Source of the DNA: Legionella parisiensis
Lineage (GTDB): Bacteria; Pseudomonadota; Gammaproteobacteria; Legionellales; Legionellaceae
Length of the DNA: 64,000 nt
Assembly (NCBI RefSeq): GCF_001467945.1
Contig: NZ_LNYQ01000013.1
Coordinates: forward strand, 2,571,861-2,635,860
Direction: 5' to 3'
Every line of letters begins with the position of its first letter. Position 1 is the stretch's first letter. The position numbers and the translations under genes are program-made. The notes under the pieces are model-generated. The model ran no database searches. It was not told the origin of the DNA and saw only the letters and a program-made list of their open reading frames with translations. Positions 46,303 to 55,859 of this stretch are shown here, piece after piece.

Positions 46303-46304
46303 TA

Positions 46305-47396
46305 TTATAAAAAGGGATAATCGGTGTAACCTTTTGCGCCACCCCCGTATAAAGTCGCGCGATCTAATTCATTCAATGGGGCATTATTTCTAAATCGCAC
46401 AACCAGATCTGGGTTGGAAATAAAATATCTCCCAAAAGCAACGAGATCTGCATAACCACTGTTAATCGATTCGATTGCCATTTCTAAAGTATAACCGTTA
46501 TTTACCATCCAAGGGCCGTTAAACTCTTTCCGTAATGCAGCGAAATCAAAGCCATAATATTCTCGTGCACCTTGAGTTTCTCCTTCGATAACATGAACAT
46601 AAGCCAAATCGAATCGACTCAGCTCACGCACAAGCGGGAAAAACACAGCAGCAGGCGAATTATCTGAAACTCCATTGGCATGACTTACCGGAGCAAGACG
46701 AATTCCCGTTCGATTTGCTCCAATTTCAGACACAATGACGCTGGTCACTTCAAGTGCAAAACGCAACCGATTAGCAATTGAACCACCGTATTGATCGGTG
46801 CGATGATTTGTTCCATCACACAAAAATTGATGAATTAGATATCCATTGGCTGCATGAATTTCAACACCATCAAATCCCGCTAAAATAGCATTCCTTGCTG
46901 CAACCCGATAATCTTCAATAATGCCCGGAATTTCACTAAGCTTTAAAGCACGTGGACTCCCCACTTCGACAAATGTTCCATTTTCAAGAAATGTTCGCTG
47001 CCCTGTGGCCGCAATAGCAGAAGGAGCTACAGGAGCAATTCCTTTCGGTTGAAGCGAGGGATGTGACATTCGTCCTACATGCCAAAGTTGCAAATAAATA
47101 ACCCCACCCTTTGCATGAACTGCATCGGTTACCAACTTCCATCCCGTAATTTGCTCCGCGGAGTAAATTCCAGGCGTCCATGCATATCCTTTTCCTGTGG
47201 GTGAAATTTGTGTTGCCTCAGCGATGATTAAACCTGCATCTGCTCGTTGTGCGTAATATTCCGCATTAAGTTCTGAAGGAGTATCAATTCCATGAATTGA
47301 GCGATTTCGCGTAAGTGGAGCCATCACAATGCGGTTTTTTAATATTGAACCGCGCAAATTAAATGGAGTAAACAGAATTTCATTATTCGTAGTCAT
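46305..47396 (-). CDS. nemA: Old yellow enzyme / alkene reductase
   Basis: From the ATG at 47396 (363 residues) this is an FMN-dependent OYE-type reductase. It has the opening LFTPFNLRGSILKNRIVMAPLTRNR, the HxxN substrate-binding pair in IHAANGYLIHQFL, the active-site loop GGSIANRLRFALEV, and the flavin-phosphate motif VAFGRYFISNPDL. Members reduce activated alkenes, N-ethylmaleimide and nitrate esters. GAGGCAAAA is spaced correctly before the chosen ATG; an upstream ATG would add five residues. It leads the alpha/beta hydrolase gene. Confidence 0.92.
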   Translation of the reverse strand: MTTNNEILFTPFNLRGSILKNRIVMAPLTRNRSIHGIDTPSELNAEYYAQRADAGLIIAEATQISPTGKGYAWTPGIYSAEQITGWKLVTDAVHAKGGVIYLQLWHVGRMSHPSLQPKGIAPVAPSAIAATGQRTFLENGTFVEVGSPRALKLSEIPGIIEDYRVAARNAILAGFDGVEIHAANGYLIHQFLCDGTNHRTDQYGGSIANRLRFALEVTSVIVSEIGANRTGIRLAPVSHANGVSDNSPAAVFFPLVRELSRFDLAYVHVIEGETQGAREYYGFDFAALRKEFNGPWMVNNGYTLEMAIESINSGYADLVAFGRYFISNPDLVVRFRNNAPLNELDRATLYGGGAKGYTDYPFL

Positions 47397-47542
47397 TTTT
47401 GCCTCATGCAATTTTTATACTTACAGATTAATTCATATTGTTCTTTTATCTGAATTAAAAATATTCTATCTAGGTTTCATTCCAGATTATAGGTAAGATA
47501 TTCGAGAGCGTGGAATCTCATTACTTTCATAAGGAAATAATA

Positions 47543-47993
47543 ATGTATCATAATATCTTAGTTGCAATTGATGACAGTACCACATCAATGCAAGCCTACC
47601 ATGAAGCGATTAAGCTGAGTAAAGTGCATCAGGCAAAATTACGAATTGTACATGTAGCAAACGAATTTTATGCTCCTTATGTCGGAACCGGTGTTGATTA
47701 TGAGAAGCTGGAGGCTTCATTCAAAGAATATGGTCAAAAATTTCTGGACAAGATGATATCCATCGCGCGAACACCATGCAGATTGCGAAGCACATTTGCT
47801 TGAAATGAATCCTTCTAAAGAAAAAGTGCCCGAGAAAATCATTGAAGCAGCAAAAAACTGGCCAGCTGATTTGATTGTCGTAGGAACACATGGTCGTCGA
47901 GGCTATCAGCATTTATTACTTGGTAGTGTTGCAGAAGGGGTTATTCGCAATGCTCCCATGCCAGTTCTCCTTATCCGAGGCAAACAATCCTAA
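47543..47993 (+). pseudogene. Universal stress protein UspA, split by a frameshift
   Basis: The first frame encodes MYHNILVAIDDSTTSMQAYH and continues to GQKFLDKMISIAR, then goes out of frame. The next frame reads EHHADCEAHLLEM and runs through the ATP-binding motif VVGTHGRRGYQHLLLGSVAEGVIRNAP to LLIRGKQS. The break is at about 47765-47770, in a CG dinucleotide run; a two-base loss (one CG) restores the frame in sense. The RBS AAGGAAATAATA is normal. It is broken by mutation, or the base run was misassembled. Confidence 0.9.
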
Positions 47994-48199
47994 AATAAAT
48001 GCTCTTCAGTAAACTCAGAATCATAGCGAAGGATTATCCTGATATGGGATTTTTCTCGCTTATCTGTTTAAATTGTCTTAATTATAAAACAATACCTGCT
48101 TTTGAAACCGGGGACTTGCAACAGGGTTAAACCTCGGTTTTGTTTCATCCATTCTCTAAATTCAAGTTGGTTATCGAGCTGAGCTTTTAAAAACGCGGT

Positions 48200-48390
48200 T
48201 TTGCCAGCGCAATGTTAGCTTATATCTTGAAAAAGGCTTTGATTTAAAAGTGCAAACATACTTTTTGGAAGCATCCACTGCCGGCCGTAATCTCTACAAA
48301 CGCATCGGCTTCCAATCCCTTATCACAAATCATAATTATGAGCAGAGTGCCCCACATAGTCCGCACTTCACGCATGGAGCAGCCAGGCAA
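48200..48390 (+). pseudogene. GNAT acetyltransferase remnant
   Basis: The frame encodes the GNAT acetyl-CoA segment GFASAMLAYIL, then after a one-base loss in a run of A (48229-48233) continues GFDLKVQTYFLEASTAGRNLYKRIGFQSL. This is the C-terminal GNAT signature (LEAS-x-x-G-x-x-LY-x-x-x-GF). Upstream the frame is interrupted by a stop (TTT TAA AAA). The N-terminal half is not recognisable. The rest of 47994-48728 shows no gene; its AAACCGG/CCTCGGTTT hairpin near 48105-48135 may end the UspA transcript. Confidence 0.65.
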
Positions 48391-48728
48391 TCATTAGATG
48401 CTTCTCATCTGAAATCTCTACTATTGTCAAATCGCTCATCCATGATCGCTTTCAGGTCATCAAGAGAAGAGTGTTTTATCATCGTATTACAACAAAATAC
48501 ATTCAATGGTTACTTTCATATTATGAACATAATGATTTTGCAGATTTTTATTCTGCTTCACACGAAAAATAAGAAAAAACGCAAACAATGCAGCAAAAAA
48601 GATTTAGTCGCATTTAATTTCAATTAGTGGAGAAGAGATATCCCAAAAGCTAGATTGACCATTCTCTTCCAACTCCTCAAAGCCGCTCCAATCTGATTAG
48701 TGCTGATTTTCTGTATGCAGTTTTTCTA

Positions 48729-49568
48729 TCAGTCAGGATGAATTTTTTTAGTTTGAGGTTCATCCTGCGACACCGATGTTTTAGGATCAGCTTTTCTTTT
48801 TTTGCCTTCATCTAAGGTACTTAGAACTCCCAAGCCACTGGTAGATAAAGTTGGGGTGATTGTTTTTTTTCTCCAGTCGAAAACATCTCTTTTGAGATCC
48901 GTTTGTAAATCTTGAGAAATCTCAAATTTGACACAATGAGAAGAAACTTTCTTACAATGATTTTCAAAAGTTTCGCGACAAGATTGATCGCTTAAATCCA
49001 TTATCAGGTAGTCTGAAGGTTCATCATGTAACTGCTCAAGCCGTTTCTCCTCCGTTTTTTTGAACCAATTTTTTAATGCCTCATGATCTCCATGAAATTC
49101 TGGTGGATAAAAACCAAACTTATTATATACGGTAAACGATTCTGCTGAGGGACTGACCGTCATATTGTTTTGAACGCTATTTACGAAAAAATCCAGAGCA
49201 TAGACCATCATTAAATTACTAAGCCCTTTACGACGATATGTCTCATTTACAAATAAACTAAATAACTGAGACATTTTTTCTATATCTTTAGTGAGCCTTA
49301 ATTCAATAAAGCCAATGACTTTACCATTGTCCCGCAAAACAAGCATTAAATCACATCTATCGTTATGTAATAATTTTCCATTATTGTTAAATAATTCAAT
49401 CGTTTCTTTATCTAATTTTTCAACATTATTTTCAAAATAAATTTCCGCCATAGCATCTTCGTGCCTGACATAACTTAAAAAATCAGATAAGTCATTTTTA
49501 TCAGGATAATCAAGAATATAATTTTCTTTAAGGGATGAGTTAACCGTATTGTCTACATTTTGGTACAT
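48729..49568 (-). CDS. GNAT-domain protein with basic disordered tail, putative effector
   Basis: The 279-residue protein has a GNAT-like core: KVIGFIELRLTKDIEKMSQLFSLFVNETYRRKGLSNLMMVYAL, in which Arg-Arg-Lys-Gly-Leu is the acetyl-CoA loop, then SAESFTVYNKFGFYPPEF. The C-terminal 40 residues are charged and disordered, with KKRK and a second basic pair KK. This resembles a bipartite nuclear localisation signal. No signal peptide is seen. The unusual tail and isolation suggest a translocated acetyltransferase, but no transport signal is proven. Confidence 0.6.
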   Translation of the reverse strand: MYQNVDNTVNSSLKENYILDYPDKNDLSDFLSYVRHEDAMAEIYFENNVEKLDKETIELFNNNGKLLHNDRCDLMLVLRDNGKVIGFIELRLTKDIEKMSQLFSLFVNETYRRKGLSNLMMVYALDFFVNSVQNNMTVSPSAESFTVYNKFGFYPPEFHGDHEALKNWFKKTEEKRLEQLHDEPSDYLIMDLSDQSCRETFENHCKKVSSHCVKFEISQDLQTDLKRDVFDWRKKTITPTLSTSGLGVLSTLDEGKKRKADPKTSVSQDEPQTKKIHPD

Positions 49569-49867
49569 GATTCATGCCAATTACCGCTCAATGGTTTAAT
49601 TATAACTCTGTCTGATCTCTTATTCAACACAATGGTCGCTTTTTTGAAATTAAACCATTTCACTTTGATGCTTTAATTAATCAATAAACAAGAGCAACTC
49701 TCCTGCTATCCAGATTCTTTCAATAGGGCTAGAAATCCCCCTAACGTCAGGATCGCGGCATAAAAATGGAATTAGATAATACTTACTAATCACATGCTCA
49801 TTCATCCTTTGGTATATACTGTATAAAACCAGTTCGTTTTTTCTACTTATAAAAGGATAGCTTTAAA

Positions 49868-51742
49868 TTGGGAGATGGGGTGGAAAATAAACAATGGCAG
49901 TTCACGCTCTGGTATATTTTGATGATTTTCTGGATTATCATCCTCATCCAGAATTTTTTTTTCGCAGCTCGTCCTATAGACATTGCTTACAGTGATTTTA
50001 TAAAACTGTTGAAAGCCGATAAACTAAATCATGTCTTACTTGATGAAAGTTACATTACCGCAGATGTAAAAACTGAAGGCTTAGTAGGATTAATCCCCGA
50101 AGATAAATTCAATGAAATAAAAAAATATGGCGGCCAAAAGCCCCAAGTCAGCACAGTTCGCATTAATGATCCTTCCCTTATATCTACTCTGGAAGCAGCA
50201 AAAATAACTTTTACAGGACATGCTGAAAATAAATGGCTAACTCTAATGCTATCCTGGGTTATTCCTGCATTGATCTTTTTCGCTCTGTGGAGTTTTTTAT
50301 TAAGACGCATGGGTTCAGCGGCTGGTGGAGTTTTGGATGTTGGAAAAAGTAAAGCAAAAATCTACATGGAAAAGGAAACCCATGTATCGTTTCAAGATGT
50401 CGCAGGGGTAGATGAAGCAAAAACAGAGCTTATGGAGGTCGTTGAGTTCCTTAGAAACCCGCAACACTATACTCGTATTGGCGCTCATATACCTAAAGGC
50501 GTACTTTTAGTTGGTCCGCCAGGAACAGGAAAAACATTACTTGCACGAGCTGTAGCTGGCGAGGCAGGAGTGCCTTTTTTTTCGATTAATGGTTCAGAAT
50601 TCGTAGAAATGTTTGTTGGCGTGGGGGCCGCACGAGTACGTGATCTGTTTACCAATGCCAGAGAAACTGCCCCAACGATTATTTTTATTGATGAACTTGA
50701 TGCATTAGGCCGAGCACGGGGCGCTTATCCTATTGGCGGGGGACATGATGAAAAAGAGCAGACTTTAAATCAGCTACTCTCGGAGATGGATGGCTTCGAC
50801 CCCAGTGAAGGATTAATCCTGCTTGCCGCTACCAATCGACCGGAAATTCTTGATCCCGCGTTATTGAGGGCGGGACGTTTTGACCGTCATATACTTGTCG
50901 ATCGACCTGATAAAAAAGGCCGAGTAGAAATTCTCAACGTTCATCTAAAAAAAATACAGCTGAGCCCTGATATTGATCCTGAAAAGATTGCAGCCTTAAC
51001 ACCAGGTTTTTCTGGTGCCGATTTAGCAAATCTGGTTAATGAAGCAGCCTTGCTTGCCACGCGCCATAATGCCGATTCTGTAAATATGGATGACTTTACC
51101 AATGCCATTGAACGAATAGTGGCGGGGTTAGAAAAAAAGAATCGCTTACTCAATCCTGAAGAGCGTAAAGCAGTAGCTTATCATGAAATGGGACATACAC
51201 TGGTAGCACTCTCATTGCCTAACGTAGATCAAGTACACAAGGTCTCAATTATTCCGCGTGGCATAGGTAGCTTGGGTTATACGATTCAACGTCCCACTGA
51301 GGACCGATATCTTATGACGGAAGAAGAGTTAAAAAATAAAATGATGGTTTTACTTGGAGGTAGAGCAGCTGAATTTGTTTTTTTTGGTCGATTTTCAACA
51401 GGAGCAGCAGATGATCTGGCCAAGGCTACTGATATTGCACGCAGTATGGTCATGCGTTACGGGATGAATAAAGAACTTGGACCTGTGACTTATCAAAAAG
51501 AACATTCACCCTTCCTGGAGGCTCCTATAGCGCACCAAGAGCGTGAATTTAGTGAGGAAACGGCATCTGAGATTGACGCAGCAGTCCGCCAAATTATCCA
51601 AACCGCATTTGATGGCGCTGTGGATATTATAAAAAAACGCATTAAAATTTTAGAGAAAGGGGCACAGTTGCTATTAAAAAAAGAAACACTAAGTGAAGAA
51701 GATTTAATCGCCTTGAATGTAAGTAAGGACAGAGTGTTTTAA
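49868..51742 (+). CDS. ftsH: FtsH-family ATP-dependent zinc metalloprotease
   Basis: The 624-residue protein has an N-terminal membrane segment (residues about 12-32), a second one near 125-143, then an AAA+ ATPase: Walker A GPPGTGKT (216-223), Walker [12 protein letters not shown], and the second region [21 protein letters not shown]. The protease motif is HEMGH (439-443), with zinc-ligand Asp in [11 protein letters not shown]. Most FtsH have HEAGH. It degrades membrane and regulatory proteins. The start is a TTG at 49868 (AAAGGATAGC upstream) or GTG at 49880 (GGAGATGGG upstream). Many Legionella have more than one FtsH; this one lies among stress genes. Confidence 0.93.
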   Translation: MGDGVENKQWQFTLWYILMIFWIIILIQNFFFAARPIDIAYSDFIKLLKADKLNHVLLDESYITADVKTEGLVGLIPEDKFNEIKKYGGQKPQVSTVRINDPSLISTLEAAKITFTGHAENKWLTLMLSWVIPALIFFALWSFLLRRMGSAAGGVLDVGKSKAKIYMEKETHVSFQDVAGVDEAKTELMEVVEFLRNPQHYTRIGAHIPKGVLLVGPPGTGKTLLARAVAGEAGVPFFSINGSEFVEMFVGVGAARVRDLFTNARETAPTIIFIDELDALGRARGAYPIGGGHDEKEQTLNQLLSEMDGFDPSEGLILLAATNRPEILDPALLRAGRFDRHILVDRPDKKGRVEILNVHLKKIQLSPDIDPEKIAALTPGFSGADLANLVNEAALLATRHNADSVNMDDFTNAIERIVAGLEKKNRLLNPEERKAVAYHEMGHTLVALSLPNVDQVHKVSIIPRGIGSLGYTIQRPTEDRYLMTEEELKNKMMVLLGGRAAEFVFFGRFSTGAADDLAKATDIARSMVMRYGMNKELGPVTYQKEHSPFLEAPIAHQEREFSEETASEIDAAVRQIIQTAFDGAVDIIKKRIKILEKGAQLLLKKETLSEEDLIALNVSKDRVF

Positions 51743-51818
51743 CTATTCCACCTTGTATTCTGAATTAGTGTTTCCATTTTTAGGCCCAAGCGGGATTCAA
51801 ACACTTCGGGGCTAAAAT

Positions 51819-53135
51819 CTAACGGTGTTTCCGTCCTGACCCTTGACTTAATGGATGTAATGCGCTCGTTTTATCAAAATGAATCAGTCCATCAAATTGA
51901 TAAGGCAAATGTGTAAAGAAATAATGGCTAAATCGTTCACTTGTTGGGAGATAAACCACACCTATAGCCCGTTGCAAGCGGGGAATTTTTAAATAATGTT
52001 CCAATTTTTCGTTAACTGATAAATTTAAGAAAAAATTCTTATGCCTTAAGTGATGAAATAACTCCTCATAGCTTCCCGGCATACCTGGTTGTACTTGCTT
52101 TTTCTCCCCTGGTCTTCCCCAATCGGATGCAGCCATGACGGTTCCTTCATAAGTGGAAAAACCAAGTGAATAAGCATGCTGACCATATTGCTCACGTACT
52201 AATTGACCCAAATTTAATTCGTTACGCTCCCCCATCTCGGTGGCTCGTGAGTCACCCAGATGCGAGTTATGCGCCCAAACTATAATTTTAGCCGGTTGAT
52301 TAAATCGGGCTTCCAGATGATCAGCGAGCACATTGAGTGTTTCCATCATATGACTATCCCGAATATTCCATGTAGAAACCCTCCCCTCTAACATGGAGCG
52401 ATAATAATTTTCCGCATTTTTTACCAAACGGGCATTTTGAGTTGCAAAAAAATATTCATCTTCAACAGCGATTCCATCGCGATGAAGATACTCAAAAGCA
52501 CGATGCTGTAATTCAACTAATTGAGCTACCGCTTCATGAATACAGGATTTTTTAATCCCAGCATTAATTAGATAACCATACATTTGCGGATCCTGATTCA
52601 AATGATCAAAACAGGCGTAGCGCTGGGTGGCACGTTGTGCCGCTTCAGGATCGATTTGATTTAGGAAATCAATTACTGCTTGCATGGACGAGTTTAAACT
52701 GTATAAATCAAGACCGTAAAATCCAATCTTTTGTGCTGCAGTTAATTTATCATTGTGCTGTCGTAACCAACCAAGGAAGGGAGGGAGCGTTGAATTGCGC
52801 CACATCCAGACTGGAAATCGCTGAAAACCATCTAAAGCGTGCTCACTATCGGTTACATTACCCTCCCCTTGTAAATAACGATGAACACGATGCGCATCAG
52901 GCCAATCTCCTTCAATGGCAATAGCCATAAATCCGTGCTCTTTAATAAGACGTTGTGATATTTCGATGCGTGCCTGATAAAATTCGTGGGTTCCATGAGT
53001 TGCTTCGCCAATCATCACAAATCGAGCATTCCCAATTTGTTTGAGAACTGCATCATAATCTTCATCATGAGATTTAAGTGATACTATCGCGCCATTGAGT
53101 TCATCTATTAATTTTTGCAAAGCATCCTTATTCAT
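51819..53135 (-). CDS. Erythromycin esterase-like protein
   Basis: From the ATG at 53135 (438 residues) this is a member of the erythromycin esterase superfamily. The catalytic segments are IGEATHGTHEFYQARIEI (Glu and His), FMAIAIEGDWPDAHRV, YGLDLYSLNSSM, and WAHNSHLGDSRA. The chosen start is behind AAGGAGGCTTTT; a GTG further up adds six residues. Family members hydrolyse macrolide lactones or ester bonds in stress. The dienelactone-hydrolase-like gene ends 24 bases before this start, so the two form an operon. Confidence 0.85.
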   Translation of the reverse strand: MNKDALQKLIDELNGAIVSLKSHDEDYDAVLKQIGNARFVMIGEATHGTHEFYQARIEISQRLIKEHGFMAIAIEGDWPDAHRVHRYLQGEGNVTDSEHALDGFQRFPVWMWRNSTLPPFLGWLRQHNDKLTAAQKIGFYGLDLYSLNSSMQAVIDFLNQIDPEAAQRATQRYACFDHLNQDPQMYGYLINAGIKKSCIHEAVAQLVELQHRAFEYLHRDGIAVEDEYFFATQNARLVKNAENYYRSMLEGRVSTWNIRDSHMMETLNVLADHLEARFNQPAKIIVWAHNSHLGDSRATEMGERNELNLGQLVREQYGQHAYSLGFSTYEGTVMAASDWGRPGEKKQVQPGMPGSYEELFHHLRHKNFFLNLSVNEKLEHYLKIPRLQRAIGVVYLPTSERFSHYFFTHLPYQFDGLIHFDKTSALHPLSQGSGRKHR

Positions 53136-53159
53136 AAAAGCCTCCTTACTCACAAAACG

Positions 53160-53825
53160 TTATCCAGTGCAATACTGGTCAAACCATTTTTTTGCTAAGT
53201 CTGAGACCTCATGTAATTTTCCAGGCTCCTCAAATAAATGAGTTGCTCCAGGAACTATTTCCAATTGTGTTGTACAACTCATTTGCGATACCGCTTGCTG
53301 ATTAAGTCCAATCACCACTTCATCATCACCGCCCACAATAAGTAACGTAGGCGTCTTGACCTGCGACAAATAGTTTCCAGCTAAATCCGGCCTGCCGCCA
53401 CGCGATACAATCGCATTGACTAACTTCGGTTCCTGCGCTGCCGCAACAAGCGCGGCAGCGCCACCCGTGCTTGCCCCAAACAAACCGATTGGAAAATGAA
53501 ATTCTGCAAACTCTTTCGTACACCAATGAATTACATCAATAAGCCGAGAAGCTAATAAATGAATATCAAAACGATATTCGCGAGTGACATTATCAATAAC
53601 ATCCTCCTGGGAAGTAAGCAGATCAAAGAGCAACGTAGCATATTTGCATTCATTCAGGATACTTGCCACATATTGATTGCGGCTGCTGAAGCGACTGCTT
53701 CCGCTTCCATGCACAAAAACCACCATTCCTTTAGCTTTTTCAGGTATCAATAAAAAACCGTTGAGATAAACATTTTTACTGGGGATAGATACGGGATGTT
53801 CAATGTCTGGTGTATAGGTATTCAT
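53160..53825 (-). CDS. Dienelactone hydrolase-like alpha/beta hydrolase
   Basis: The 221-residue protein has the alpha/beta hydrolase triad: nucleophile Ser in GLFGASTGGAAAL, Asp in LIVGGDDEVV, and His in GATHLFEEPG. FVHGSGSSRFSSRN near residue 35 is the oxyanion region. In many bacteria this family is linked to erythromycin esterase, and in some is fused to a phosphoribosyltransferase, which is absent here. The start at 53825 follows AAAGGAATGCC; the longer reading to 53915 has no such site. It is the first gene of the Ere operon. Confidence 0.85.
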   Translation of the reverse strand: MNTYTPDIEHPVSIPSKNVYLNGFLLIPEKAKGMVVFVHGSGSSRFSSRNQYVASILNECKYATLLFDLLTSQEDVIDNVTREYRFDIHLLASRLIDVIHWCTKEFAEFHFPIGLFGASTGGAAALVAAAQEPKLVNAIVSRGGRPDLAGNYLSQVKTPTLLIVGGDDEVVIGLNQQAVSQMSCTTQLEIVPGATHLFEEPGKLHEVSDLAKKWFDQYCTG

Positions 53826-54026
53826 GGCATTCCTTTTTCCTGAGCCTATCATTCTTTCAAGTATAGACTTATTCTTGAAGTGATAGCTAAGTCTTGGCGC
53901 TGTTACATAAATCACATAACATGAATTTAGGATTATTGCATAGTAAAAAAAGAGACTATATGATTAGATTGCCTTAAAATCATATCGATTTGATGTTGTA
54001 ATAGTTTTTTTCCAAGCCAGCTGAAA

Positions 54027-54130
54027 GGAGTGTAGAACCTCAGTGTACACGGCAGTACATGAGGATTCGACCACCGAATCGACAAAGCAATGCACCTCCT
54101 GGTAGAGTTTGGAAAGAGGGTTAATAAATT
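54027..54130 (+). repeat. Copy B of the dispersed repeat of about 110 bp
   Basis: It reads GGAGTGTAGA (54027-54036), GTGTACACGGCAGTACATGA (from 54043), GATTCGACCACCGAATCGAC, then AAGCAATGCACC and AGTTTGGAAAGAGGG. Order and spacing match copy A at 25027-25141 read on its minus strand. The rest of 53826-54152 has no gene. It ends about 23 bases before the start codon at 54153, as copy A ends about 13 before its gene. Confidence 0.7.
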
Positions 54131-54152
54131 ACTTAGGGATAAGGAAATTACA

Positions 54153-54953
54153 ATGGGCAAAAACAATAAGCAGACACATTCAGTTGAAGAAGATAACAAT
54201 TTTGGGATTCCTAAAGGATTAGTTGCTCAAAGAAGGAAAGAGCTAATTGCAGCAAAAGAACGCTCTCGTTTGAAAGCGGCATCTCTTAATACAACTCATC
54301 TTATTAATTTAACTCCTCTTTATTCGATTACTCCTGATACTAAAGCAGTATCTAATGATCCGATCCCCCTTAATGCAACAGCTATTAACGCACTGCCTTC
54401 TACTAAAGAATCACTGACTCACCTTACCAAATCAAGGCCAAAAATTGAGCATAGGAACCCTTCACAGCGTAAATCAAACTCATTAGCGCATGATCTTTTT
54501 AAAAACAACGAGTCACATCTTGGTGATACAACCGATCTAGACTTAAATGGAGACTGGCTCAATGTATTGAAGAAAACAATTGTTGGGGCATGGACTGCTT
54601 ACAAACAATACTATGAACTGGGTATCAATACTCGTCAACCTAATGGCTGGTTTAGTTGGTGGCGTCATGGGGATGGTGGACAAAAAAAAGCGGAAACCCT
54701 TAAAAATAAAGCAGAGGCAAGTGTTGATCTAGAGATGATTATGCAACAGATGGAAGGTTTTTTTGAGGACTCTTCTACTCGATATGAAAACCACTCTTTT
54801 GCCTCTTATTTATTTGAAGAATTCAATCGTCTATTGCAAAAACCACACGAAGGAACAACCTATAGTAAAGAGCACTGGTTTGTAATTGCAGAACAATTGC
54901 GCCTAATGGCTAAAGAAGAATGTGGGCATAACTCATCCACACTAGAGCTGTGA
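54153..54953 (+). CDS. Hypothetical protein with tryptophan/RHG motif, putative effector
   Basis: From the ATG at 54153 the protein has 266 residues (the upstream frame adds 21 and has no ribosome-binding site; this start follows AAGGAAATTACA). The N-terminal 100 residues are polar and low complexity. The second half contains GWFSWWRHGDGGQKKAETLKN, a motif I recall from C-terminal regions of other Legionella proteins. No enzyme motif is visible. The upstream repeat suggests shared control with the OTU gene. It may be an effector; function unknown. Confidence 0.5.
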   Translation: MGKNNKQTHSVEEDNNFGIPKGLVAQRRKELIAAKERSRLKAASLNTTHLINLTPLYSITPDTKAVSNDPIPLNATAINALPSTKESLTHLTKSRPKIEHRNPSQRKSNSLAHDLFKNNESHLGDTTDLDLNGDWLNVLKKTIVGAWTAYKQYYELGINTRQPNGWFSWWRHGDGGQKKAETLKNKAEASVDLEMIMQQMEGFFEDSSTRYENHSFASYLFEEFNRLLQKPHEGTTYSKEHWFVIAEQLRLMAKEECGHNSSTLEL

Positions 54954-55064
54954 TACTTGGTTTTAAAATAGGTAATAACCCAGTTCCCCATGTCAGGTTT
55001 ACTCGAATATTGGGGCTTAGAATCCCTATGGGGCCTGAGCATTTACAAAATAAGAGCACTATTC

Positions 55065-55859
55065 ATGCAAAATAGAAATACTTGGGCTTTAAATCTTCCC
55101 ATTGATACCTTTTTCTTTGATTGTGACGGGACACTCTCCCTTATTGAAGGCATTAATGAGTTAGCAACAATGAATGGGGTTGCCCAACAAGTACACCAAA
55201 TAACTGAACGATGTATGGGACATACTGGCATGACTCCTGATGATTATTACCAACGTTTAGCCTATGTTCAACCTGCACGGGAACAAATAGAAGAGCTGGC
55301 AGAACGCTACAAGCGCTCTATTGCTCCTGGAGCACTAGAACTGTTCCAGTTACTGCATCATTTGAATAAAAAGATCTATATCATTTCAGCCGGGATTAAA
55401 ATGGCCGTAGTTCCTTTTGCACAGCATTTAGGAGTTCCCCCAACTCATGTGCTCGCAGTCGAAGTGTATTTTGATGAACAAGGTAACTATAAAGAGTTTG
55501 ATAGACAAAGCAATATGACTCAAGGTAATGGTAAAACAATGGAAATTGCCTCAATACTTAAACCAGGTGAACGCTCTTTGCTGGTAGGTGATGGAGTAAG
55601 CGACTGGGAAGCTCGAAACGCTGTGACACGCTTTATTGGTTTTTCTGGTTTAAATCCTAAGGAATGGGTGAAAAACAACTCCGATTTTTATATTACCAAT
55701 ACCAGCTTTTATCCAATAATCCCTTTAGGATTAACTCAGGATGAGTTGAAACAATTGCCTTCTCAATATTATGCTTATTATGAACAAGGACTTACAGAGA
55801 TTTGTAATTCTTTTGTTTTGATCAAGGGAGATACCCATGTTCACCATTCAAATTCTTGA
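55065..55859 (+). CDS. SerB-like HAD phosphatase
   Basis: From Met at 55065 the protein has 264 residues. HAD motif I FFFDCDGTLSLIEG, motif II IISAGIKM and motif IV LLVGDGVSDWEA place it in the phosphoserine-phosphatase class (HAD-IB). The serA gene starts inside its last codons (55837), a 23-base overlap, so the two are translationally coupled. Phosphatase plus SerA would supply the first and last steps of serine synthesis; serC is not here. The phosphoserine substrate is inferred from context. Confidence 0.85.
   Translation: MQNRNTWALNLPIDTFFFDCDGTLSLIEGINELATMNGVAQQVHQITERCMGHTGMTPDDYYQRLAYVQPAREQIEELAERYKRSIAPGALELFQLLHHLNKKIYIISAGIKMAVVPFAQHLGVPPTHVLAVEVYFDEQGNYKEFDRQSNMTQGNGKTMEIASILKPGERSLLVGDGVSDWEARNAVTRFIGFSGLNPKEWVKNNSDFYITNTSFYPIIPLGLTQDELKQLPSQYYAYYEQGLTEICNSFVLIKGDTHVHHSNS

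Noticed and set aside
53933..54199. Minus-strand 88-codon ORF overlapping repeat copy B
   Set aside because: Covers the repeat and the start of another gene; hydrophobic shadow, no start signal.
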